64,000 nucleotides of DNA from Pseudomonas sp. 10-1B (GTDB lineage Bacteria; Pseudomonadota; Gammaproteobacteria; Pseudomonadales; Pseudomonadaceae): positions 50,279 through 114,278 of the forward strand of contig NZ_JYKS01000036.1 of NCBI RefSeq assembly GCF_000935045.1. Direction: 5' to 3'. Position 1 is the first letter of the stretch. Each line of letters opens with the position of its first letter. The translations under genes and the position numbers were made by a program. The notes beneath the pieces were generated by a model. It made no database searches. It worked only from the letters and a program-made list of their open reading frames with translations, and was not told where the DNA came from. Positions 8,907-17,498 of the stretch are shown one piece after another.

Positions 8907-9695
8907 ATGCCACACATCGCCCGTCTGTTCTGGATCCTGCTGCTCGCCTGCCTGAGCCCGTTGGCCTTGGGCGAGCGCCTGCGTCTGGTGACCGATGACT
9001 GGGCGCCCTACGTGTACCAGCAGGACGGCCAGCCGCGCGGCATCGACTACGAAGTCACTACCCTGGTCTTCGCGCGTCTCGGTGTCGAGGTGGAATGGCA
9101 GTTCCTGCCGTGGAAACGCTGCCTGGCAATGATCGAACAAGGGCTGGCCGACGGCATCATGGACGTCTTCCAGAACGAAGCACGCCAGCCATACCTGGTG
9201 TACCCAGCCGAGCCCATGTCGGACGTCGAGTTCGTCCTGTTCCAGGCCCGCGCGCGTCGCCATGCCGTCACCGGGTTGGGCGACCTCGCCGACCTCACTG
9301 TCGGCACCTCGCCCGGCTACAACTATGGTGCAGCGTTCAACGACGCCCCACACTTCAAGCGCGAAGCCGCCCCCACCCACGAAGCCAATTTCGGCAAATT
9401 GATGCTGGGCCGTATCGACCTGGCAGTCACCGACCGCAAGGGTGGGCACTACCTGCTGCGGCGTCTGGGCCTGCAACAGCAAGTCGAGGAACTGCCCTTG
9501 GTGATCAGCCGCCAGGCGCAGTACCTGGGGCTGGCACGCAAGCCGGGGCGGGAGATGCTGGCCCAGGCCTTTGCCGAGGAACTGCGGCAGTTCAAGCAGG
9601 AACCGGCCTATGCGGCGATCATCAACCGCTACACAAGCGACACCGGAAACATTCTCAACGCCGTTGAGCAGCAGGAAAGCGGCACGGCGCGTTAG
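8907..9695 (+). CDS. Periplasmic solute-binding protein, family 3
   Basis: A 262-residue protein with a Sec signal peptide (MPHIARLFWILLLACLSPLALG, cleavage after LALG). The mature start ERLRLVTDDWAPYVYQQDG is followed by a GIDYEV motif (normally GFDVDI), which is typical of SBP_bac_3 domains binding amino acids or related polar molecules. Two lobes are seen, with the usual crossover near VGTSPGYNYG. No permease or ATPase gene is adjacent, so it may be an orphan binding protein or a free periplasmic sensor partner. The CFLAM-like segment WKRCLAMIEQGLADGIMDVF is common in orphan Pseudomonas members of this family. The ligand is unknown. Confidence 0.82.
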   Translation: MPHIARLFWILLLACLSPLALGERLRLVTDDWAPYVYQQDGQPRGIDYEVTTLVFARLGVEVEWQFLPWKRCLAMIEQGLADGIMDVFQNEARQPYLVYPAEPMSDVEFVLFQARARRHAVTGLGDLADLTVGTSPGYNYGAAFNDAPHFKREAAPTHEANFGKLMLGRIDLAVTDRKGGHYLLRRLGLQQQVEELPLVISRQAQYLGLARKPGREMLAQAFAEELRQFKQEPAYAAIINRYTSDTGNILNAVEQQESGTAR

Positions 9696-9701
9696 CTCTG
9701 T

Positions 9702-9707
9702 TATACT
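9702..9707 (+). promoter_or_regulatory. Possible -10 element for rhlE
   Basis: TATACT seven bases after the stop of the preceding gene. No good -35 is seen at 17 bp. If used, the rhlE leader would be about 200 bases long and GC-rich, in keeping with leaders of cold-responsive RNA helicase genes. Confidence 0.35.
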
Positions 9708-9914
9708 CGGGCCTTCCCGCCCGGCTCACGCCCGGACGCTCGGCCTCGCAACAGGCATCCCGATCGGCACCGACGCTCCTTCGCGTCCACCTTCCGTTTC
9801 CCGGATGTGCAGTGAAAGCCCAGCTGGACCGGACGCGATCGCATCCCAACGATGCCCGTCGCGCCAGGCAGAACATCCCAAACGGGCCCAGCCCACACGA
9901 GAACAGGATTGCCC

Positions 9915-11801
9915 ATGTCCTTTGCTTCCCTCGGTCTCTCCGAGGCTCTTGTCCGCGCTATCGAGGCTGCGGGCTATACCCAGCCGACCCCCGTGCAACA
10001 GCGGGCCATTCCCGCCGTGTTGCAAGGCCGCGACCTGATGGTTGCCGCACAGACAGGTACTGGTAAAACCGGCGGCTTCGCCCTGCCGATTCTCGAGCGC
10101 CTGTTCCCGGCCGGCCACCCCGACAAGTCGCAGCGCCATGGCCCGCGCCAGCCACGCGTACTGGTGCTGACCCCGACCCGCGAACTGGCAGCCCAGGTGC
10201 ATGACAGCTTCAAGGTCTATGCCCGTGACCTGCCACTGGTCAGCGCCTGCATCTTCGGCGGCGTTGGCATGAACCCGCAGATCCAGGCCATCGCCAAGGG
10301 CGTCGACGTGCTAGTCGCCTGCCCGGGCCGCTTGCTCGACCTGGCTGGCCAAGGCAAGGTCGACCTGGCCCACGTGGAAATCCTGGTCCTCGACGAAGCC
10401 GACCGCATGCTCGACATGGGCTTCATCCATGACGTCAAGAAGGTCCTCGCCCGCCTGCCGGCCAAGCGCCAGAACCTGCTGTTCTCGGCCACCTTCTCCA
10501 AGGACATCACCGACCTCGCCGACAAGCTCCTGCATAACCCGGAGCGAATCGAAGTCACCCCGCCGAACACCACCGTCGAGCGTATCGAGCAGCGTGTCTA
10601 CCGCCTGCCCGCCAGCCACAAGCGCGCGCTGCTGGCGCACCTGATCACCCAAGGTGCCTGGGAACAGGTATTGGTGTTCACCCGTACCAAGCACGGCGCC
10701 AACCGTCTGGCCGAATACCTGGAAAAGCACGGCCTGACTGCCGCTGCGATCCACGGCAACAAGAGCCAGAACGCCCGCACCAAGGCCCTGGCCGACTTCA
10801 AGGCCAACAGTGTGCGCGTCCTGGTCGCCACCGACATCGCCGCCCGCGGCCTGGACATCGACCAGCTGCCCCACGTGGTCAACTTCGAGCTGCCGAACGT
10901 CGAGGAAGACTACGTTCACCGCATCGGCCGTACTGGCCGTGCCGGGCGTTCGGGCGAAGCCATCTCCATGGTCGCGCCAGATGAAGAGAAGCTGCTCAAG
11001 AGCATCGAGCGGGTGACCAGGCAGCGCATCCCGGATGGCGACCTGATGGGCTTCGATGCCAGCCAGGTAGAAGCCGAAAAGCCTGAAGTGCGCGAGCGCC
11101 AGCAGAACAACGGCCGCGGTGGCCGTAACCAGCAGGCCCGTGGCGAAGGCGGCAAAGACGCCAACGGCGGCCGCAAGGACAAGGGCAAGGATAAAGGCAA
11201 GACCAAGCAGCAAGCTGCCGACAAGCCGGCCGACAAGGAAAAGAGCGGCGACAAGCAACAGCAGCAACGCAAGCCGCGTGACAAGAAGCCGCGCCAGCAA
11301 CAGCAGCAGGCCAGCAACAGCAGCGTGCCGAAAGTGCCGGTCGACCGTGATCCGGAAGAGTTCCTGGACGACGATATCGACAACTTCGGCAACCGCGCCG
11401 ACTACGTCAGCCCGTACCAGAACGGCAAGGGCCAGGGCCGCAACCGCCGCCCGGGTAGCAACGCCGGTCAAGCTCAGGGCCAAGGTAATGGCCAGCGCAG
11501 CAACGCCGGTGGCCAAGGCCGCAATGGCGGCCAGCAGCGCAGCGGCAGCGGCGAAAAACGCCCGCCCCGGGCCAACAACGGTGGCGGTGCACGCCGTGAC
11601 GGCGGTGGCCGTGGTCGCCCGGCCCGTGACGATGCAGCCCGGCAAGAGCCGGCAGTGCGTAGCTCACGCCAGCCGGAAAAACAGCCGGTGATCATTCGCA
11701 AGGAATCCAAGCTCGATCGTTACCCGACGCCAGAGCAACTGGATGACCTGCCAAGCCGCCCACGTGGCGAGCGCCCGGCACTGCTGACCCGCAAGGGCTG
11801 A
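9915..11801 (+). CDS. rhlE: DEAD-box ATP-dependent RNA helicase RhlE
   Basis: A 628-residue RNA helicase that unwinds short RNA duplexes with ATP, in ribosome assembly and RNA turnover. Core motifs are complete: Q motif GYTQPTPVQQ at 20-29, Walker A AQTGTGKT at 45-52, DEAD at 160-163, SAT at 191-193 and HRIGRTGR at 335-342. Residues from about 383 to 628 form a long low-complexity tail of Lys, Arg, Gln, Asn and Gly, with RGG-like pieces, likely disordered and RNA-binding. The ATG is preceded by AGGA; the frame is open 63 bp further upstream without protein-like features. Pseudomonas RhlE proteins are known to carry such tails. A terminator follows immediately. Confidence 0.95.
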   Translation: MSFASLGLSEALVRAIEAAGYTQPTPVQQRAIPAVLQGRDLMVAAQTGTGKTGGFALPILERLFPAGHPDKSQRHGPRQPRVLVLTPTRELAAQVHDSFKVYARDLPLVSACIFGGVGMNPQIQAIAKGVDVLVACPGRLLDLAGQGKVDLAHVEILVLDEADRMLDMGFIHDVKKVLARLPAKRQNLLFSATFSKDITDLADKLLHNPERIEVTPPNTTVERIEQRVYRLPASHKRALLAHLITQGAWEQVLVFTRTKHGANRLAEYLEKHGLTAAAIHGNKSQNARTKALADFKANSVRVLVATDIAARGLDIDQLPHVVNFELPNVEEDYVHRIGRTGRAGRSGEAISMVAPDEEKLLKSIERVTRQRIPDGDLMGFDASQVEAEKPEVRERQQNNGRGGRNQQARGEGGKDANGGRKDKGKDKGKTKQQAADKPADKEKSGDKQQQQRKPRDKKPRQQQQQASNSSVPKVPVDRDPEEFLDDDIDNFGNRADYVSPYQNGKGQGRNRRPGSNAGQAQGQGNGQRSNAGGQGRNGGQQRSGSGEKRPPRANNGGGARRDGGGRGRPARDDAARQEPAVRSSRQPEKQPVIIRKESKLDRYPTPEQLDDLPSRPRGERPALLTRKG

Positions 11802-11811
11802 TACGACAAGG

Positions 11812-11831
11812 GGGCCGCTTTGCGGCCCTTT
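11812..11831 (+). terminator. Terminator after rhlE
   Basis: GGGCCGC-TTT-GCGGCCC followed by TTTC, ten bases after the rhlE stop. It leads directly into a REP pair. Confidence 0.8.
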
Positions 11832-11914
11832 CGCGACACAAGGCCGCTCCCACAAGAAACGCACCGACCTGTAGGTCAACGGTGTACTTGTGGGAGCGGC
11901 CTTGTGTCGCGAAA
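11829..11914. repeat. REP pair, TTTCGCGACACAAGG class
   Basis: Inverted copies of TTTCGCGACACAAGGCCGCT and its complement, each joined to the common tail CCCACA. This is a different head sequence from the TTCGCGGGC and ATCGCCGGC classes. It lies between the convergent rhlE and yceI ends. Confidence 0.88.
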
Positions 11915-11934
11915 GGGCTGCGAAGCAGCCCCCT
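11915..11934 (-). terminator. Terminator for the yceI operon
   Basis: Perfect stem GGGCTGC-GAA-GCAGCCC; on the minus strand it is followed by TTTCGCG. It lies 20 bp past the yceI stop and borders the REP pair. Confidence 0.65.
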
Positions 11935-11954
11935 TGGTTTTCAGCTAAAGCAAA

Positions 11955-12533
11955 TTACTTCTGCTTCACACCTTCAACACTGATGTCCAGGTCCAGGGTC
12001 TGCGAAGTGGCGCCCGGGCCCTTGATGCCGAAGTCGTTCAGGTTCAGCGTGGTGGTAGCGTTGAAACCAGCGCGCTCGCCGCCCCATGGGTCCTTGCCTT
12101 CACCGTTGAAGGTAGCCTTGAAGGTGACGGGCTTGGTCACGCCGTGCATGGTCAGGTCGCCGGTCACGTCAGCGGTCTTGTCACCAGTCGACTTGACGCT
12201 GGTGGAGACGAACTTGGCTTCCGGGTACTTCTTCACGTCAAGGAAGTCGGCGCTGGCGATGTGCTTGTCACGCTCGGCGTGGTTCGACCACAGGCTGGCG
12301 GTTTTCAGGTCGACGCTGATCTTGCTGTCTTCAGGCTTGGCGCTGTCCCAGGTGAACTTGCCGTCGAAGTCCTTGAAGGTGCCGTGGATGAAGCTGTAAC
12401 CCAGGTGGCTGATCTTCCAGTCAACGAATGCGTGCTGGCCTTCCTTGTCGATCTTGTACTCGGCAGCCATGGCCTGTCCAGCGGAGAGCAGAGCGGTACC
12501 GAGCGCCAGAGCGGCAAAAGTCTTTTTCAACAT
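11955..12533 (-). CDS. YceI family periplasmic protein
   Basis: A 192-residue secreted protein of the YceI (TT1927b/lipocalin-like) family. The signal peptide MLKKTFAALALGTALLSAGQ is followed by the cleavage site AMA-A. The mature start AEYKIDKEGQHAFVDWKISH is diagnostic, as is DVTGDLTMHGVTKPVTF in the middle. These beta-barrels bind polyisoprenoid molecules in crystal structures and are often induced by pH or envelope stress. The ATG is chosen over an open extension of seven codons because it begins the signal peptide. It follows a cytochrome b561 gene by 34 bp, the same order as E. coli yceJ-yceI. Confidence 0.93.
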   Translation of the reverse strand: MLKKTFAALALGTALLSAGQAMAAEYKIDKEGQHAFVDWKISHLGYSFIHGTFKDFDGKFTWDSAKPEDSKISVDLKTASLWSNHAERDKHIASADFLDVKKYPEAKFVSTSVKSTGDKTADVTGDLTMHGVTKPVTFKATFNGEGKDPWGGERAGFNATTTLNLNDFGIKGPGATSQTLDLDISVEGVKQK

Positions 12534-12567
12534 CCTTTCTTCCTTCCTATGCAATTGAGGTTGAGAG

Positions 12568-13119
12568 TCAAGCTTTGCGGCCCAGCATGCGGGTCAGGGT
12601 CGCGTCACGGTCGATGAAATGGTGCTTGAGCGCTGCCAGGGCATGCAGCACGGCAAAAATCACCAGGCCCCAGGCCAGCCAGAGATGAATCACACCAGCC
12701 AGGTCTGCCTGGTCGGGCAGGTCGCTGACCAGTGCCGGTACCTCGAACAGGCCGAACACCGGAATGCCGACGCCGTCGGCAGTGGAAATCAGGTAACCGG
12801 CGACCATTACCGCAAACAGCCCGAGGTACAGGGCCAGGTGGCCCAGCTTGGCCGCCAGGCGGGTGAAAGCGCCATGGTTGGCCGGTGCCGGTGGCGGTGG
12901 GCTGACGAAGCGCCAGAGCACCCGCAGCAGCATCACCGCCAGCAGCACCAGACCGATGCTCTTGTGCAGGTCCGGGCCGGCTTTGCGCCAAGGGCTGTAG
13001 TAGTCGAGCCCGACCATCCACAGGCCCAGGCCGAACAAGCCGAAGACTGCCAGCGCTACGCCCCAGTGCAGGACGATGCTGACCACGCCGTAGCGAGAAG
13101 ATGAATTGCGCAGTTGCAT
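12568..13119 (-). CDS. Cytochrome b561
   Basis: A 183-residue inner-membrane cytochrome of the CybB/YceJ type with four hydrophobic helices. The haem-ligand histidines fit HWG (residue 18) in helix 1, LHKSIGL near residue 51 in helix 2, HLWLAW and LHALAALKHH in the last two helices. It probably moves electrons from quinol within the membrane; YceI is its likely periplasmic partner because the two genes are co-oriented 34 bp apart. A direct repeat resembling a response-regulator box lies about 120 bp upstream. Its physiological acceptor is not evident. Confidence 0.92.
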   Translation of the reverse strand: MQLRNSSSRYGVVSIVLHWGVALAVFGLFGLGLWMVGLDYYSPWRKAGPDLHKSIGLVLLAVMLLRVLWRFVSPPPPAPANHGAFTRLAAKLGHLALYLGLFAVMVAGYLISTADGVGIPVFGLFEVPALVSDLPDQADLAGVIHLWLAWGLVIFAVLHALAALKHHFIDRDATLTRMLGRKA

Positions 13120-13235
13120 GTTGACGTGTTTCCCCGTGAAAGCTGTGCACAGACTAACGCGTAACGTATCGAATAAAAGCAGAAAAAATTGCTTTGGATT
13201 ATCGAAAAATCCGATGTTAATTCTGTAAGCTTCCC

Positions 13236-13252
13236 ATTAAGGAAACATTAAC
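13236..13252 (-). promoter_or_regulatory. Direct repeat resembling a PmrA-type box
   Basis: On the minus strand the sequence reads GTTAAT-GTTTC-CTTAAT, two hexamers on the same face of the helix (11-bp period). It lies about 120 bp upstream of the cytochrome b561 start in an AT-rich patch. It resembles boxes bound by PmrA-like OmpR-family regulators, but this is inference. Confidence 0.4.
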
Positions 13253-13289
13253 GATAGTCGGGGAAATTGCGCTTGTCAGTGCCGGCCCT

Positions 13290-13371
13290 ATCGCCGGCAA
13301 GCCGGCTCCCACAGGTATTGCACAGGCCTTCGAACCTATGACGAACCTGTGGGAGCTGGCTTGCCGGCGAT
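13290..13371. repeat. REP pair, ATCGCCGGC class
   Basis: Inverted copies of ATCGCCGGCAAGCCGGCTCC and GGAGCTGGCTTGCCGGCGAT with CACAGG tails, around a 30-bp centre. It sits between the amine oxidase stop and the promoter region of the cytochrome b561 gene. Confidence 0.9.
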
Positions 13372-13392
13372 ACGGGTAGCAGCCACAACAGG

Positions 13393-14940
13393 TCAATCAG
13401 CCTTGGCCTGGGTATTGGCCGCAGCTTTCTTGGCCGGCTCGGCCTTCACTTCGGGCTTGTCCGCCCCGCCAAAAAGACGCTTGAAGAAGCCTGGCTGGCC
13501 CTGCTTGGCGGCAGCCGCGCCTGCCGCCGCCGCAACCGGTGCCGCCTTGGCTGGGTCGAACGACTTGCCGGCCAGCAGGTCCTGCGCCTGGCTGGCGGCG
13601 CGCTGGCCACTGCGCAGGGCGCCTTCCAGGGTGCCCGGGTACAGGGCATCGGTATGCTCACCGGCAAAGGTAATGCGCTGCACCGGGCGCTCCCACAGGC
13701 GCCAGTACTTGCTGATCTGCCCCGGGCCATAGGCCAGGTAGGCACCGCCGGTACCGGCGTCGGTGCTGTAGCGCTTGACCTCGTAGCCAGTGAACGAGCC
13801 GCGGGCCTGCGGGTAGAATGCATGCAGACGGATCAGCACCTGGTCGACCATCTGCTTGTCGCCGAACGCCTGCAGCAGGCGGGCGTTGTCGCCAGACAGG
13901 TTGATCACCACGTTGGCGCCACCCTTGAGTGCCGGTTCGATCCACAGCATGCCCAGGCCCGCATTACTGAAGATTTCGCCCGACATGCGCGCGCGGCTTT
14001 CCCACACCGGCTGCTTGAACTTGAGCATCAGCTGGTCGCGCCAGCCATAGTTGGTGCCCTTCAGCGCCGCCAGGTGCTGGCTGTCCAGGCCCGGGGTCAT
14101 CTGGATCTTGGCGAGGGCGCGCAGGGGCACGGCCATGACCAGGTAATCGGCCTGGTAACCGACGCTGCCGACCTTGACCGTTACACCGTCCTTGTCCTGG
14201 ACGATGGCGGTCACCGGCGAGCTGGTCTTGATGGTTTTCAACTGCTTGACGAAGGCCTGGGCCAGCACCGGGCTGCCGCCGGGCAGGCGCGCGGCACGCA
14301 GGTCGCGGTCGCTGACGCCGCGGTACACGCGGTTCTGCTGGGCGAAATACAGCAGCGACAGGCGCGATGGCTCGTCGTAGCGGGTACGGATCTGCTGGTT
14401 GACCAGCTGACGGGCGGTGGTCGGCAGTTGCAGTTTGTTTAGCCAAGTGGAAACGTTGATCTGGTCGAGGGCGAACAGCGTGCTGGTTGCCTGTGGGTTC
14501 AGCGGGTCGTCGATCGAGCGGGCCAGGTCGTCGAGGGTTTTCTCGTAACGTTTGAGCGCCTCGGCGGTGGCCGGCTGCTTGGTAGCCAGGTCGGTGGCGC
14601 TGAAATACTCGCCGTCGATCAGGTAGCCGGGGGTACGCACGAACTCCGGCGCCGGCAGTGTTTCAAGCTTGAAACGGTCGAGGTACTGGTTGAGCACCGG
14701 CTGCGCCTTGGCGTTGCCGATCCATTCGCTGGTGGCCAGGCCCGAACGCCCGCCCATGCCCGGCTTGGCTTCCAGCAGCGTCACCTGCCAGCCTTTGTTC
14801 TGCAGCTCGTAGGCTGCCGTCAGGCCCGCCAGGCCACCACCCACCACGATCGCCGTGGGCGTCTTGTCCTTTGCCAGCGCGGCGCCGCTGGACACACCAA
14901 TCAATACCAACGCGCACAGGCGCACCCAAGCAGCAGCCAT
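13393..14940 (-). CDS. Exported FAD-dependent amine oxidase-like protein
   Basis: A 515-residue flavoprotein of the flavin monoamine oxidase family. It begins with an exported-type segment (MAAAWVRLCALVLIGVSSGA, then ALAKDK) and goes straight into the dinucleotide motif IVVGGGLAGLTAAYEL with GGGLAG at 34-39. LEAKPGMGGRSG follows, and the typical FAD-binding end is ITFAGEHTDALYPGTLEGAL. The last 60 residues are unusual: an Ala run, GFFKRLFGG and a Lys/Ala/Glu-rich tail. The substrate is unknown. An in-frame ATG eight codons upstream exists but would precede the signal. It is divergent from bioA. No twin-arginine pair is visible, so how a folded flavoprotein is exported is open. Confidence 0.8.
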   Translation of the reverse strand: MAAAWVRLCALVLIGVSSGAALAKDKTPTAIVVGGGLAGLTAAYELQNKGWQVTLLEAKPGMGGRSGLATSEWIGNAKAQPVLNQYLDRFKLETLPAPEFVRTPGYLIDGEYFSATDLATKQPATAEALKRYEKTLDDLARSIDDPLNPQATSTLFALDQINVSTWLNKLQLPTTARQLVNQQIRTRYDEPSRLSLLYFAQQNRVYRGVSDRDLRAARLPGGSPVLAQAFVKQLKTIKTSSPVTAIVQDKDGVTVKVGSVGYQADYLVMAVPLRALAKIQMTPGLDSQHLAALKGTNYGWRDQLMLKFKQPVWESRARMSGEIFSNAGLGMLWIEPALKGGANVVINLSGDNARLLQAFGDKQMVDQVLIRLHAFYPQARGSFTGYEVKRYSTDAGTGGAYLAYGPGQISKYWRLWERPVQRITFAGEHTDALYPGTLEGALRSGQRAASQAQDLLAGKSFDPAKAAPVAAAAGAAAAKQGQPGFFKRLFGGADKPEVKAEPAKKAAANTQAKAD

Positions 14941-15209
14941 GTCGGCGAACTCCGAGTCAGACATTACACGAACGGGGAGAGGCAGGGGTGCCCCGAGAGA
15001 GATGCGTTAAGAATACGTCAGGTTCGCCAACCCTGCCAGCGCAGTGATATCAAGTGCTTTTGGCAATTGGATTTTTTATTTTCAGCCCGTTGCATCCGCA
15101 ACCCGAATGGACGAGCGCCACCGCCATTGAAGCGCGGCGGTTGTCCTGCCCTGCGGCATTGCTTAGGCTTACGCGGTCGAACCAAGCCGCGAAGCCAGGA
15201 GAAGTGCCC

Positions 15210-16616
15210 ATGGGCCTCAATGATCAGTGGATGCAACGCGACCTCAAGGTCCTGTGGCACCCCTGCACCCAGATGAAAGACCACGAGCAGTTGCCGCTGA
15301 TCCCGATCAAGCGTGGCGACGGCGTGTGGCTGGAAGACTTCGAAGGCAAGCGCTACCTGGATGCGGTGAGCAGCTGGTGGGTCAACGTGTTCGGCCATGC
15401 CAACCCGCGCATCAACCAGCGCATCAAGGACCAGGTCGACCAGCTGGAGCATGTGATCCTGGCGGGGTTCAGCCACCAGCCGGTGATCGAGCTGTCCGAG
15501 CGCCTGGTAGCCATGACCCCGGCCGGGCTCGACCGGGTGTTCTACGCCGACAACGGCTCGTCGTGCATCGAAGTGGCGCTGAAGATGAGCTTCCACTACT
15601 GGCAGAACATCGGCAAACCGGGCAAGAAACGCTTCGTCACCCTGACCAACAGCTACCACGGCGAAACCATCGCCGCCATGTCGGTTGGCGATGTGCCGCT
15701 GTTCACCGAAACCTACAAGGCGCTGCTGCTCGACACCCTCAAGGTGCCCAGCCCCGACTGCTACCTGCGCCCCGAGGGCATGAGCTGGGAGGAGCACTCG
15801 CGCAACATGTTCCAGGCCATGGAGCAGACCCTGGCCGAACACCACGCCTCGATCAGCGCGGTGATCGTCGAGCCGTTGATCCAGGGTGCCGGCGGCATGC
15901 GCATGTACCACCCGGTGTACCTCAAGCTGCTGCGCGAAGCTTGCGACCGCTACGACGTGCACCTGATCCATGACGAAATTGCCGTGGGCTTCGGCCGCAC
16001 CGGCACGATGTTCGCCTGCGAACAGGCCGGTATCCGCCCGGACTTCCTGTGCCTGTCCAAGGCCCTGACCGGCGGCTATCTGCCGCTGGCCGCCTGCCTG
16101 ACCACCGACAAGGTGTACCAGGCGTTCTACGACGATTACCCGACCCTGCGCGCGTTCCTCCACTCGCACAGCTACACCGGCAACCCGCTGGCCTGCGCCG
16201 CGGCGCTGGCGACCCTGGACATCTTCGAACAGGACAACGTGATCGAGGCCAACAAGGCCCTGGCCACGCGCATGGCCAGCGCCACCGCGCACCTGGCCGA
16301 CCACCCGCATGTGGCCGAAATCCGCCAGACCGGCATGGCCCTGGCCATCGAGATGGTCCAGGACAAGGCCGGCAAGGTCGCCTACCCGTGGCAGGAGCGG
16401 CGTGGCCTGAAGGTGTTCGAACATGCCCTGACCCGCGGCGCCCTGCTGCGCCCGCTGGGCAGCGTGGTGTACTTCCTGCCGCCGTATGTGATCACCCCGG
16501 AGCAGATCGACTTCCTCGCCGAAGTGGCCAGCGAAGGCATCGATATCGCCACCCGCGATAGCGTCAGCGTGGCGGTTCCCGCAGACTTCCACCCCGATTT
16601 CCGCGACCCGGGCTAG
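15210..16616 (+). CDS. bioA: Adenosylmethionine-8-amino-7-oxononanoate aminotransferase
   Basis: A 468-residue PLP enzyme using S-adenosylmethionine as amino donor to make 7,8-diaminopelargonic acid in biotin synthesis. Features are the N-terminal HPCTQMKDHE, SSWWVNVFGH at 54-63, YADNGSSCIEVALKM (112-126) that holds the cofactor phosphate, HDEIAVGFGRTG with Asp255, and LSKALTGGYLPL with the Schiff-base Lys284. The ATG has AGGAGAA upstream; earlier in-frame sequence lacks homology. It is not in the bioBFHCD group here, which is normal for Pseudomonas. It is divergent from the amine oxidase gene. Confidence 0.97.
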   Translation: MGLNDQWMQRDLKVLWHPCTQMKDHEQLPLIPIKRGDGVWLEDFEGKRYLDAVSSWWVNVFGHANPRINQRIKDQVDQLEHVILAGFSHQPVIELSERLVAMTPAGLDRVFYADNGSSCIEVALKMSFHYWQNIGKPGKKRFVTLTNSYHGETIAAMSVGDVPLFTETYKALLLDTLKVPSPDCYLRPEGMSWEEHSRNMFQAMEQTLAEHHASISAVIVEPLIQGAGGMRMYHPVYLKLLREACDRYDVHLIHDEIAVGFGRTGTMFACEQAGIRPDFLCLSKALTGGYLPLAACLTTDKVYQAFYDDYPTLRAFLHSHSYTGNPLACAAALATLDIFEQDNVIEANKALATRMASATAHLADHPHVAEIRQTGMALAIEMVQDKAGKVAYPWQERRGLKVFEHALTRGALLRPLGSVVYFLPPYVITPEQIDFLAEVASEGIDIATRDSVSVAVPADFHPDFRDPG

Positions 16617-16720
16617 GCCCGGCAGTTCGCCACACTACATTTCCTGTGGGATCGGGCATGTCGATGCGTCGAACCGCCGCGAACAAGGGCGAAGCCCTTG
16701 CCAGACACCGCGGTGCTTGC

Positions 16721-16746
16721 TTCGCGGGCACGCCCGCTCCCACAGG
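16721..16746. repeat. Single REP (TTCGCGGGC class)
   Basis: TTCGCGGGCACGCCCGCTCC followed by CACAGG, a lone copy 33 bp before the rsmE start. A degenerate CCTGTGGGATCGGG about 80 bp earlier may be the eroded partner. Confidence 0.8.
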
Positions 16747-16778
16747 GGATCTGCGTCTCTCTTCTACCGAGCAAACTC

Positions 16779-17498
16779 ATGAGACTGTCCCGCTTCTTCA
16801 TCGACGCCCCCCTGAGCCTTGGCCAGCACGACCTGCCCGAAGCCCAGGCTCATTACATCGGCCGGGTACTGCGCATGGCCCCTGGCGACGCCGTGCAGCT
16901 GTTCGACGGCAGCGGCCAGGAATACCGTGGCCAGTTGCTCGAAGTGGGCAAGAAAACCGTACGCGTCAGCCTCGACCAGGCCCTCGTCGGCCAGGCCGAG
17001 TCACCGCTGCATATCCACCTCGGCCAGGGCTTGTCGCGTGGCGAGCGCATGGACTGGGCGATCCAGAAGGCTACCGAATTGGGCGCCAATGAGATTACCC
17101 CGATCGTCAGCGAACGCTGCGAAGTGCGCCTGAAGGACGAACGCGCCGACAAGCGTCTGGCCCACTGGCGCCAGGTGGCGATCAGTGCCTGCGAACAATG
17201 CGGCCGCTCGACCTTGCCGGTCATCCACCCGCCAGTCACCCTGGCCGAATGGCTGAACAGCACCCAGGCAGACCTGAAACTGGTGCTGCACCCGGTAGCC
17301 GAGCCGCTTACCAGCCACGCCAAGCCGGCGAACCTGGCCTTCCTGATCGGCCCCGAAGGCGGCCTGAGCGATGTCGAAGTCGAGCAGGCCAAGGCCGCCG
17401 GCTTCCACGCCGCACGCCTCGGCCCACGCGTGCTGCGTACCGAGACCGCGCCCGTGGTGGCGCTGTCGGTGGCACAGCAGTTGTGGGGCGACTTTTGA
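16779..17498 (+). CDS. rsmE: 16S rRNA m3U1498 methyltransferase
   Basis: A 239-residue SPOUT methyltransferase that uses SAM to methylate N3 of U1498 in 16S rRNA. The N-terminal PUA-like domain opens with MRLSRFFIDAPL and HYIGRVLRM. The SPOUT knot shows IQKATELGANEITPIVSERC (residues about 89-108), LIGPEGGLSDVE near 190 and RLGPRVLRTETAP near 212, all canonical. The chosen ATG matches the usual family start; an open extension crosses a REP. Its stop touches the stop of the convergent hemolysin III gene. A second, diverged RsmE-like gene lies at 49253-49960. Confidence 0.96.
   Translation: MRLSRFFIDAPLSLGQHDLPEAQAHYIGRVLRMAPGDAVQLFDGSGQEYRGQLLEVGKKTVRVSLDQALVGQAESPLHIHLGQGLSRGERMDWAIQKATELGANEITPIVSERCEVRLKDERADKRLAHWRQVAISACEQCGRSTLPVIHPPVTLAEWLNSTQADLKLVLHPVAEPLTSHAKPANLAFLIGPEGGLSDVEVEQAKAAGFHAARLGPRVLRTETAPVVALSVAQQLWGDF

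Noticed and set aside
15018..16592. A 524-codon open frame antisense to bioA
   Set aside because: bioA has all catalytic residues; the opposite frame is low-complexity Val/Gly/His/Gln with no motif.
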